64,000 nt of DNA, from NCBI GenBank assembly GCA_016165875.1, contig JABBOT010000031.1, positions 2,105,036 through 2,169,035 of the forward strand, written 5' to 3'. The DNA comes from Acanthopleura granulata (Eukaryota; Mollusca; Polyplacophora; Chitonida; Chitonidae). The notes under the pieces are model-generated. The model ran no database searches. It saw nothing but the letters and a program-made list of their open reading frames with translations, and was not told where the DNA came from. Each line of letters begins with the position of its first letter. Positions within the stretch are counted from its first letter, which is position 1. Both the position numbers and the translations under genes were made by a program. This document shows positions 42,101 to 54,100 of the stretch, piece by piece.

Positions 42101-45100
42101 ATTTCCGGTATTTTCTCAAACCGAAGACATTTCCGGTATTAAGTCAAACCGAAGACATTTCCGGTATTAACTCAAAGTGGCAAAGTGAACACGAATTAAT
42201 ACACAATTGCTGAAAACGACTTCAAAAAATATTTTGCTCCACACCTGAATTAAAAAAGTCCTTAATCACTGAAGTTTTTACAAACGTGTAAAATGAACTT
42301 TATGAAATGACAGTAAAGGGCCTAAAATTTCGTCCAAAACTGCAGTTTTAGAGGTAAATAAATGTCATAAAATATTATATTTTGTGCTGTGGTTTACATT
42401 TTTCCAGTAGGAAATCATTCAACCTTCCAACCAAAGCTTAAAGCACCTTCATACAATCAATAGAACTCCAAGAAACTTAGCAACTTAGTCACAGACAAAA
42501 TTTTAGATCATTTATTACATAATGCTTAGGGAATATCTATTATAAAGTTCTTATGCATACTAGACGTCTGGTTCTCAGCGCAATCGTCCTCTGAGGGCCT
42601 GAAAGTGGAATATGAACTTCAAAAATGACACTTGCTAAAGTAAGAGCTTACCTTGCTTATAGCTGGAATTTATTTCCATGTGTGTGCTGGTTTCTTCTCC
42701 ATTCCCGCCAATTTCGGCAACGGCCAGACCTTGGGTCTCCATCGATGGTGCCTCCGCCGCTACAGCCGCAGATCCGCTGCTTTCAACAACAATTTCTGAT
42801 GTACCCACGTCCTCCTCACCAATCAACATAGAGGCCGTCTGCTCGCCAGTCTCTCTCTGCCGCAAGTCTGTGACGTCATCCGTCATGTCAATTTCAGGTG
42901 CTTTCTTCATCATGACCTGTCCATCTTGGGAGCTGTACACGGCCGACTTTCCCGTCATGGAGTACATGCTCTTAGTGTTATACTGATAATCGTCAGCATC
43001 GAAGGTGGTGTTGACGAATTCTCTGCTGTAGCCGTTTACTAAGACGAGAAGAGGGGAGGTGCATTAAGCAGGAATTGCCCAACGGCTATTATAGTAAAAA
43101 CAAAGCAAGTAGGTTAAAATAGAAATTATATAACATGACAGGTTAAAACAGAACTACTGAAAACAGGATCAACTATGTTTTCAATCATATGTACCACAAG
43201 TGATATCATTTAAAAAACTCTCCTTGTAAAATTATAAAAAGAAATTTCAATGTAATTGAGAACTGAAAAACCTTTCCTTTCCTCATACGTGTGAACCCGT
43301 CCTTCGCGCTGCATAAATCTACCAGTGAAGAGCACCAGAGTCTTCCATTATTAGGTTCACTTGATTAAAAAGTTAATATGCACAAAAAAGGAAAAAATAT
43401 CTAGAACTATGCTATGTACACTAACAATACTGTTGCAAATACGTGAAGGTAGTCTTAAAATTAGTGATGCTTTGTCACGTTCAGTGCGGGACCTCCGTGG
43501 CCGAGGGGCTTAGCGCGCCAGTGCAACCAGCCGTCAGCCTCTGACCAATGGGGTCGCTGTGAATTCAAGTGCAGCTCATGCTGGCTGCCTCTCCAGGCGC
43601 CCGTCTTACTAAGAGGGTGTAACGCTAATTCAAAGGTAGCTACCATATCGACGTATCTCTACAATAGGCGTCATCTTGATAGTTACGTTTGACATAACTT
43701 ATATCTTCTTCGTAAGGCGGGCCCCTGCAGTACGTGGGAAGGTCTGCCAGCATCAGCGAATGGTCGTGGGTATCCCCCTGGGCTCTGCCCATTTTCTTTC
43801 TACCAAAATGCTGACCTCCAGCTTATAAGTGATATATTCTTGTGCACAGCGTAAAACACCAATCAAATAAGTATAAAATGTTCGGGGGATACTTACATTT
43901 ACTATCCCTTTCGGACATATCATCCTCGCTTCCGTATCGTAAGAGTTGGAAGAGAAGGAACGTTTTCCTCAACGGGAGACAAATGAGGAGAAGCGTGGCG
44001 TTGACCCAGTTCCCAACGGCGACGGCCGCGTCTCTGTACGGCACAGCCGCCATAGTCGACACGATCATCCAGACCATAAGGATGCCTGCCGTTGAGATGG
44101 ACACACCGAGGATCCAGCGAGACTCGTAGTAGTTGTTTTGGTTGTACCAAGCCAAAACTGCAAATATGATGGTTAGGATGACAAGGATTATAACATAGAT
44201 GAAAGACAATACCAACGCCAGATCGGAGAATAATGGAGGTCCACACCACCAGAAATCATGCGGGATGGCGCTGTCGCTGAGAAGGAAGGCCGTTGGCGAA
44301 TCTATCAGGAGCCACATGATAGGAATTATCACCTGGATGGCGATTAGGAACAGGGCGATCAGAAGAAGACCAACGGCGCTGGTTATGCCTTTGTATTTCT
44401 TGGGTATAGTGTCGAATTCGCCATAGCGCCAGTTGTCGGCAGCCTTGACGAGTAGGGCTGCAAAACAGATGGCGTAGACAATGCCCATCACGAATCGTCT
44501 AGCTCCGCAGGTGACAGCGCTCGCCGGAAGGAAAAAGGCGAAGTTTATGGCGTAGATTCCGATGATACCGACGAGAAGCAAGAAGCCCAGAATTGTCGTG
44601 CCTGTCTTGATGGGATAGCAAGCCAGGAGGATCACAAAGAGCAAAAGGCAAACAAGAATTCCCAACGATGTGAGAATTCCCACAACGATAGCCCAGATTG
44701 GCCAATCAAATCGCCTCCTGTAAGCTATGGTTCCGTTGCCGTAGTCAGTCTTTTCGATGTCGTAGTAGTTCCTGGGAAGATCTCCTAAGCCTTCAAACCC
44801 GGTGGCGCCTGTCAAGGCTCCTGTGGTCGGACCGAACACGGTGCAAGAGCACTTATTCTTTAACAGGCACGCCGACTTTACGTCATCGTAATGGGACAGA
44901 TCCCTTAACATCAGTGCTGACGTCCAATGTCCAATCTAGTAAAATGAAGACAAATTTCATTTAATGTAGCTCATGTTTATTTTTTTTCTAAAAAATTCCT
45001 CTTGATGTGTATTGTCTGGAAATAAGTGTACTGGTTTCTTCCCTTTAATAATCAGCTTGCGGTCATTTAAGCGCACATTAATGAAATACAGAGCATATAT

Positions 45101-48100
45101 GAGAGCGTAAAATTTTAACATGCATGTGTCTCTCCGGTCATAAAAGCTGATTGTGTGTATTACAATACCTCATGTTATGCATACCAATATATTGTATAGA
45201 TGCCTTACAGAAGCTATCATGTCTGAAATCGACATTTACTTACCTCTTCGTACTCAAGGCGCCCCATGTCCCCATACTGCACCGAGTTGATTGTATACCC
45301 GGTGTTTCCATAGCGCATCTTGTTGAACATAAAAGTAAAGTTCTTCAGAGAGTCCAATTTCACCTTAGAGTCAACCCTGCTCCACGTTAATCCCTGTGTT
45401 GCCGAGAAGATATGAGAGCGGAAGGCCTGACCACCAGTTCGGATACATTCCTCTAGTGTAGCATTGACACAGTCTTTTGCAGCATCACTCAGCCCTGCTG
45501 CAAGGGAGTACGTGGATAGTATGGTGTGGAACACGTTGGTGTCGTGGTGGATGGTCGTAGCATTCAATTTCAGGTTTTTCTGACACTGTAATGGATACTT
45601 GTCACGCAAAGAGATAGTGGTAACGCTATCCGCCAGATGGCACTTGTGAGCATGCTGATACCACTCCTCGTACCAGTCTTTGGGGAGGAGTTTCTGGTCC
45701 GCTTTATTCATGTTTTCCGCGAAGTACTCCTTGAAGCCTTGAACTTGTGGCTTGATCTTTGTCAGAGTGATGGCTCCTTCCAGGAACGTCTCTTGGTTAC
45801 TAAGGAGTTCGGCATCCACAGACCAGGAATCGGTTCCGATCAGGATGAACTTCGTCGTTGGGCGCACTGATTTGATTGCTCTAATCATGCGACTGGTTGC
45901 TTGTTTGGTTGTGAAGAGCACTACGACTCGGGCACCCTTCTGACCATTTTCATCCAACTGCTGCACAACGGCTTGGTAGACGCCTGCCGAAGCCTCTTCC
46001 GGAACAGACAAGGACAGACCCAAACAAACTGGTAAAACACCTTCCACAGCAGCATATTTTCTAAAAGATGAATGCAGACTGCTGCCGTATCCATTATCAG
46101 TGTACACCACAGACACGTAGTCCCATCCATGTTTCCTCAGAATGGCCAGTATGGCCACGGCTTGTTCCGTGCTGGGTGGATTGGCTCTTAACAGATAATC
46201 GTATCGCTCAATATTTTGAAGCATCAACGAACTGGCGTCTGGACTGATCATGCCTATCGCCAGAGGGGACAAGACCCGATTTGCAGCAAATGTGTTGTCT
46301 TCGCCTAGGGTTAGCACGCCGGCTATGTTGAACATGTTCAGCTTCTGAGACAAGTCTGTGGCCGTGTGACACAAGCCCTTTCCGGACACCAGTCCGTACA
46401 AGTCCGAGTCCACCCGGATGTTACTGGAGCAGGTATCTATCGCAAGACCGTTAATTTTGACCTTGGAGCTGAATCCGGGCTGATTGTTGATCAGTTTCTC
46501 TATGGTGTAAAAGAACGCCATTATATTGTGGAACACTGTATCGTAGTACATCTCTCCGCAGAGGAACTCATCGTAGGACCGGGACTTGTGAAGGTCGAAG
46601 ACTCCGATTATTGTGGCCGTAATTGGATCGTTTCCAGCCCCTGGGGGACCCTCCACGTACCTGGTGACAGAATCTCGTACCGCCGGACACTCCGTGCACA
46701 CACCCTGTCGGTCGCAGCTGCCTTCCCAGTTAGGCTGGTAAGTCTCCATTTCTAACCCGCTTTGGTTGCTGTAAGAACCAATCTGTGAAAAGGAAAGAAA
46801 AACGAATAAGTTTCTTACTTCATATACATAATATACTTTCTTGTGAAGTATCAATTGTTACTGAGGGCTGGTATCATATAAATTTCTGATTTGGCACTTA
46901 TATTAATTCACTGAACGCATTTTGTTTTACACAACACTGAAAAAGTAAATTACCTGAAGATCTTAAAGTAACATCACATCTCTCAGTTACATTATAACTG
47001 CGCAATGCCACTTAATTCACAACTTGAAGCTAAAAGTCGTGGATTAAATAATTCTGACACTTTCAATCCTAAAGTTACCATTTTAAAAACGTTAAATTAT
47101 TTTTTTGAAATTTAAGAAAATTATACGTTATTCCGTACTGGTTCCGTACAACAATTACATGTAACTGATTATCAAGACCTCAACTCACCGAATTATAGAC
47201 ATAGCCACTTGTTGAAGTTTCGGATTCTCCAATACTGTAAAGCGTGTAGCCTTTGTTTCCGTCTCTGCGGTTGGTAAATTCGAAAGTCGTGTTAGTATCA
47301 TCCTTGAAGCGAGCCTTTTCAATTCCCTTGAATACAAGTTCATTTGTTGACGGAGAGGATCTGAACAGTTCACAAACACCTGTGTAGTTGGTTCCACAAA
47401 GTTGTGTAAGAGCATAGTGTATGCCGTGGGCAGAGGCGTAGACGGAGTTAACAACGTGCAAAACCCCAGGGTCTTGTATATACCTCGACGCGGTCACAAT
47501 CGATTCGAAATTTGTACCACAAGACGGCTTGTTTCTGAAAAACTCCCCCAACGGATTTCGTAGATAGCAGTTACGGATTTCCTCGTAGTATTCATCAAAC
47601 CACGGGTTGTCTCGGTAGTTAGCAGGAGTTTTATCCTTCAGATAATTGTCAAAGTCTATCAGGTTTTCAGATTCCAGGTTAAGAGTGACAGCACCCAGAA
47701 TAGTTTCCACCACGGACGGATCCACTTGGAAGTTTAGGGACCACATGATGGAGCCCACAAACCTGAATTTCTTGTTCGCTTGACTGTTTTTCTTCACGGC
47801 CATCAGAAACTCGTTCAGGTAGTCCGTGTCCGCGAAGATGACAACAATGTTAGCCAGAGGTTTGTCCAGCATTGTTGTCACTGCATCGTTTGCACTTTCT
47901 CTTGTAACAGTGCCATTGTCCGGAAACACTACGCTTTGGGCAATGCAGATACGGTGCGTCTCAGCCTTCTCAATGAAGGTTTTCGATCCTACTCTGCCGT
48001 AGTCGGTAGGTGAGCTCAGGATCTGCACATAGCGCATGTCCATCTCGTTGAGGAAAGACAAAATGGCGTCTGATTGATGATCGTCCGAGGGAACAGTTCG

Positions 48101-51100
48101 GATGAAAAAAGGATATCTGTCCTTGTCGCCGAGTTCAATGCTAGTTGCCCCGTAGCTAACCTGTGGTATTTCAAGGGAGCCTAAGATCCGGGCCAGGTAT
48201 TTCGTGCGATCGCTTTCATAGGCCGCCACGTACGCCTTTATTTCAGAAGGGTCTACTTCGTAGCCATTTTTTTTCACAGCAAACATTCTGCTGTTGATAT
48301 TGGACACCTGGTATCCTGTTCTGACTGCGCTTTCACAGGAATCAATGCCGATTGCCCCTAGAGTCACACCTTTCAGCTTGTTAGCAAATGGTCCCATTTT
48401 CCTGTTCACTCGGTCAACGGCGAATTGAAATGCCTCAAGAAGTTGGAACCCATGAAGAGTCTTGACTTTACCACATGTGAAAGGACTGATGGACCGAGTG
48501 TGTACGTCGAACACGCCTGCAACGTAAACAAAGAGTAGCATAGTTAAGCAGTGGAAAGCAAAAGCCAGAAGTAAAACAAAATATCTAAACCAAAGAGATA
48601 TGTGGTTTGGGGTAACGTGCGCCTGGTGATAAATGAAAACATCGAACTTTAGCAATTTTCTCACAAGCTTTAAAGGAACATTTTTAGCACTGAAAAAGCT
48701 AAAACAAAACCCAATCTTGAATACACAAAACTTGCAGTGAAAAGAAGGCAAGCTGGCAAATTTCACTGGTTATTTATGCAGAGACCAAACATAACGATGA
48801 CGCTGCCACTGAAATTTAAGATATATCCCAAAAACTGTTTCCTGTTTGGATTCTTCAACTGAGAAGTACCAGGTACGATATTTACATTGCTAATGAGAAC
48901 ACATCAGTGTATAGCACAAAAGGCAATATTTGCAGGGACCAATTATTTATTTATTTATTTAGTTATATATTTATCAGACTGGCATTTTGTGCGATACTCA
49001 AGAATATTTCACTTGTACGACGGTAGCCAGCATTGTGGTGGGAGGAAACCGGGTAGTAGACCAGTTATGAGAGAGTGCTAAAATAATGCCAGAACTTACC
49101 ACCAAGATAGATGTCCCCAGGAATGAAGGTAAAATTTAGGGATTTCTGGATACATCTTGTACAGGGACTGATACAGGAAGAATTAGTTTCCGCAGCATTC
49201 TGCAACAGCGATCTGATCTGAGGAACGGAGTCCATCAGAGATAGATAACCACTGCTAAAAGATCCAACCTGTAAATGAGCAAGAAAAGTGTTACAAACGG
49301 ATTAGAGCATGGAGAGGAAAACTTCAGAAGTGGCAATATTGGCAAATTATCACACCTAATGAAAGCCAAAGCCTCTTGTCAAATCCTTCATCGTGATGTG
49401 ATCATTTAAAATGTTACGAATTGTTCATATCCTTAGCAAGAAGCAGACCAAGTTATCTTCACAGTTTAAGAATCTAACGCATAGCATTCCACGACAGACT
49501 ACATACAAGTTACACTTAGCACTGTATTTCCAACTTTATTTAATAAGCTCTCAAAACGTCATAACAGAACTACAGCGAATTTACAGGCAAGATGAGATTG
49601 CATTTTGAATGTTGCCTTACCTTGACGTAATCATTGCCAGATTTCTGAAGGACTTTCATGTTTCGGAAAGATTCTCTGCCCTGAAATAACCGCTTTCCGT
49701 TGAAGGTAACATTGCTAAGTTTCTCCACAATTCTGCTGTTTGTGTCCATGGACACTTCAAATTTTGCACAAATCTCATCATAGTTCATGCCACACATCTC
49801 CTGAAGGGTTCTGTGGATGGCATCTGCCAAAGCCTCTACGGCACTGATGGTGGCCATTACATTAGCATCTGTGGCAGAGTTGAGAACGGTGCTGGAATTG
49901 GGGTCTGGACAAGGGGTCTGATAAGGACTATAATAGGCACCTGGCAGTTTGCACTGAAACCTCTCCTGGAAGTACCTGTTAAAGAAATGACCTCTCTGTG
50001 TGGACAGGAAGTTGGTGAAGTCTGGAACTGGAGACTCTTCCAAAACCACGCTGATTTCAGCTTGAGCTGCTGTCAGCCTCATTGGTTGACTTGTTATGAA
50101 GAGATAGTTATTTTGACTCAACGCTGATGCCAACTGGTTCAGCTCAGTGGTGTAGTAACTATGCTCAGCAATCACAACAACAACATTTGCTTGTCCATTT
50201 CTCAGGGAATTCAGGATTTGGTTGTTGTTTCCAAAGCCTAGCTCATGTGTACCAACAACACAGATCCCTTCTCGTTTGGCCTCTTGTTCCAATTCCCCCA
50301 TGCCTGACTTCCCATAGGCTGTTGGGGAATGGATAAGCTGAATGTAAGAAAAGCCTAGAGCCCTGGCCACCTGAATCAATGCAGATACCATATTATCCAG
50401 GCGAGGTACAGTGAGATACAGTGAAGGAAATTCATTTGTGTCCCTGAGTTCCACAGCAGAAGCAAACGGACTGACAACAGGTATTCCCAGCTTACCCAGA
50501 AAATGTCCACTTTGTATTGTGCTGTCAGAGGAAAACGTCAACCAACCTCTAAATTTGTCCAAGTCAACTCCGTTAGGTCGAAAGGTGTTTGTGTACAGTC
50601 CTCCTAGAAGGTTATGGGTCCTCTCAGAGCTATCACAGTCATCCATAATCAAGGTACCCAAATGAACGTTGTTCAGCTTCACCCTGGACCTGCCAGAGTT
50701 AATCTGATCGATGGCGTACTGAATGGCTGCAGCGTATTGGAACCCATCTTCAGCTTTTGCCATGTGGCACACGAATGGGTTAGTGCTTTTCTTGGACATC
50801 CCAACCAGCGCTCCAATCATAATATCACCTGGTTTAATGATATACGGCTCCTTTGCCACCAAGTAAGAACACTGCTGGCAGAACCCTGTGCAGTTAGCAG
50901 CCATGCTACCCATGGCCTGATTGTTTGGGAACACAGGGCTGTTTGGACTTAAGGACGTCACTTGATTAGCTGGATCATAACTGGCAACCTGTAAAAACAA
51001 AAAGAAACATGGACATGAACACAGAAAATATAAGGGTTAGCTTTTTGCCACTGCGACCTTAGTGTGAGCCAATATTAAAAAAGTTCTTGTGGGAATATGA

Positions 51101-54100
51101 ACTATTTCATCAAAGATAAATTAGAATATTTGCTTTAAGGTGCTACAAAAATTGGTAGTCAAACAGTGAGTACTTTGATGTTTACTCGCTTTAGCCCTCA
51201 TGTGAATAGACCGATATGCCGCCCAATTATTAAGCTTTCAGGGTATAGCAATAAACCGATACATGCCTGCAAATACGTCCCTCACATTTTTGAAATAAAA
51301 ATTTTTGTTGGAACTTTTTCCAGTACTATATAACATGGAAAACACGGTCATACCACTTTGTCAAACGAGGTGTTTTCAAAAGTGTCAGGTACCTATTTGC
51401 AAACATGCATTATATTACATACCTGGACAAATTTTTGTGTTTGTTTAGGCCTGTAGTTCAAAACTTGGTATGTATAGGAAACTGGGGACATGGGTTTGGT
51501 TGCCTTAATCTTTTCCATAATTCTTTGACGGACGTCTGGCAAGTCATAGAAGGCCGAACACAGATTCGCAGACGAACACACATCTTGTACGACTTCACTA
51601 ATGGCTTGAGCCATCATGGCCACAGCTTGAATTGTAAATTGTGCTGTGGTCTGGTGGACTCTAGTGAAGACATTAGTGCTGTCCAACTTCAAGGTGCGGT
51701 CACACACATTTGGGTAGTCCCTCATATTCTGTGAATCCAAAGAGCATGAAAAAGCTTCTTCATACAAGGTCGAATAAAACGGGATTCCTGTTGACCCTAC
51801 ATTCAAGTTTTGCAGATAAGATGTAAATTCTACAACTGGAGATGTTTGCAAAGAAAGGGTGAAACTACCGGATGCCACATCATCAAGCCCCACTGGCAGA
51901 GGGGTTTCTCCCCATCCAGCACTGGCAAAGACAACAAACTCCCCTTTAGATCCAGTTCGTCGCATAGCCTCAAAAATCTGCTCTACATCAGAACTATAGC
52001 CAAATATTACAACAATCCGGGCAGAGGGATTCTGCTGGATCATGTTCACTATGTCTTCAGCGTCGTGTTCTCTCCCTAGCTCATATGATCCTGCAATACA
52101 GAGAGAATACATGTCGGCAGCCATCTTGAAGTCCACTTGACCCTGGTGGCCATATTCGTCAGCACGATACACAGTTTGTATGTACGTGGATCCTGTTAGT
52201 AAGAGGAAATGCACCATGGCTCTTGCTTGTTCGGTGTCAGGAGGCACAGTGCTCCGGTAGAAAGGAAACTTCATGTTGTCCTGCAGGCGGCTGACCGTAG
52301 CCATGGATCCTATATCGGGTACCTGAATAGAATTTAAGGTAGATGCTAATGGTGTTGCAGATCTGGAGGATGTTCCATCGACATATCCCAAGACTCGATC
52401 AGGATTAACCTGCCTCCCATTCTGATCCATGACCGGCCACATGTTACTCAGAAATCTGCTGAGCTCGCCTGCCACATATTCTCCACGATTACAGGGGTCA
52501 ATAAACAGCCCTTCGAGATTCAGCCCTGGGTATCTCTGCCTGGCTTGGTCAAGGGCGTAAAAGTAAGGTAATGCATGCATAGCTCCACTAACATCAAACT
52601 GCTTACATGTGTAGCCCAAAGGATCTGAGGTGTGAATAGAAAATAGGCCTCCGATGAACAATCCACTGTTAGAAGGGTAGGTGGAGTAATGTACACTGGC
52701 TGGCGGCAGAGTACAGTAACTGCAGTTGGGTGATGAGCATTCTGACCGAGGAAGAGAAGCAAGGGGAGTAACTCTGTCAATGCCATACATGGTGACAGCC
52801 GTAGTGTTCAGGCTTAGACCAGAGGGACGAGAGTATGAGCCAACCTGAAACAGAAAAAGTATTCTGAAGTTGATAATCACCAACATCTCCATATTTATCT
52901 CACTACTAGCCTTTCTTCAATGATCTCAATCTTTCTATAAGTAAATGTAGGCAAATACAGATATCAATTGTGAAAAAGAAATTTTCTGAGTTACCAATGG
53001 AGGAAACTGTACATACATGCAGCTGGCATAAAATGTACAATGCCAGAAAAAATACATTAAATTTAAATTACCAAAGAGACAAAGTCAGAATTTTAAATCA
53101 GAGTGTTTAATATATTCTGTTTCACCTATACTCTTAAAAAAAATTATGCTGCACTCTTACAGATGAAATAATAAACCAGCCCGTTTAACTGTCACTGGCC
53201 TGGATACACTCCACACTGAACCAAGGCATCTGGCTGCTTTTTTGTCCTTGTCGATTGTTGTTTAATGCCATAATCAAGAACTTTTCACTCAGACGAATGG
53301 AGTGGGTATATTATGAATAGAAAAAAAACAGAGTACCTGGCAAGCTACCAGCTTAACCACTTTGCCACACTCTCACCTCCCACCACTGTTCAAACCACCC
53401 CATACACCCCACCTCCACCCCACACCCCTGCCCAAGAAGTCAGGTACTGGTTATCGATACAATGTGAAAAAACGATAAAGTGACTTACTGACTGATATTG
53501 GAATCCAGCTCCAGATCTGTTGTTGTAGTTGTACACATCAAATCCTGCAAAACTCACCAAGTTCAAGTTCTCATCAAACTGAACAGCTGTCCCCACCAAG
53601 CTGGGCAGATTTTCAGCTGCTGTGAAAGTAAAACCAGCTTTAACATACATCAGAAACTCCTTTGGTGTAATCTGAGCAAAACTGGTGCAGAAGGTTTGTA
53701 CAGATCCTCGACATTTGTCATTTCTGGCCCTGCGGAGAGCATTGGCGACCAGATACACGGCTTTGATGACTTGCTCAACGGACTCATCCTGCCAAAAGGT
53801 GGCCCTGCGCTCTGTCTGTGTTGGTACAATACAGGAGCTGAAACTCTGGACTAGTGGATTAGTCGCATTGTTAAACTTGCACCGATTCGTGAACATGTAC
53901 CATTCCTGGAACCAAGGATTCTGGAGTGGGGGGTTTTCTGGGTCTATTTTGGTGAAATAATCGACAAATTCCGATATGACTTTTGACTTTGTGGTCACGG
54001 ACAAAGACCCTCGGTACAATGTAGAAGTGAAGGGTTTCGAAAACTTTGACCAAGGGAACACCCACTGCAAGCTGTTGACTCTGCTTGGATCTAATTGGCC

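Noticed and set aside
45217..52892. Each flytrap as a separate receptor or soluble binding-protein gene
   Set aside because: Only the first has a signal peptide and start context, none of the others has its own stop before a donor, and all internal junctions are phase-compatible splice sites.
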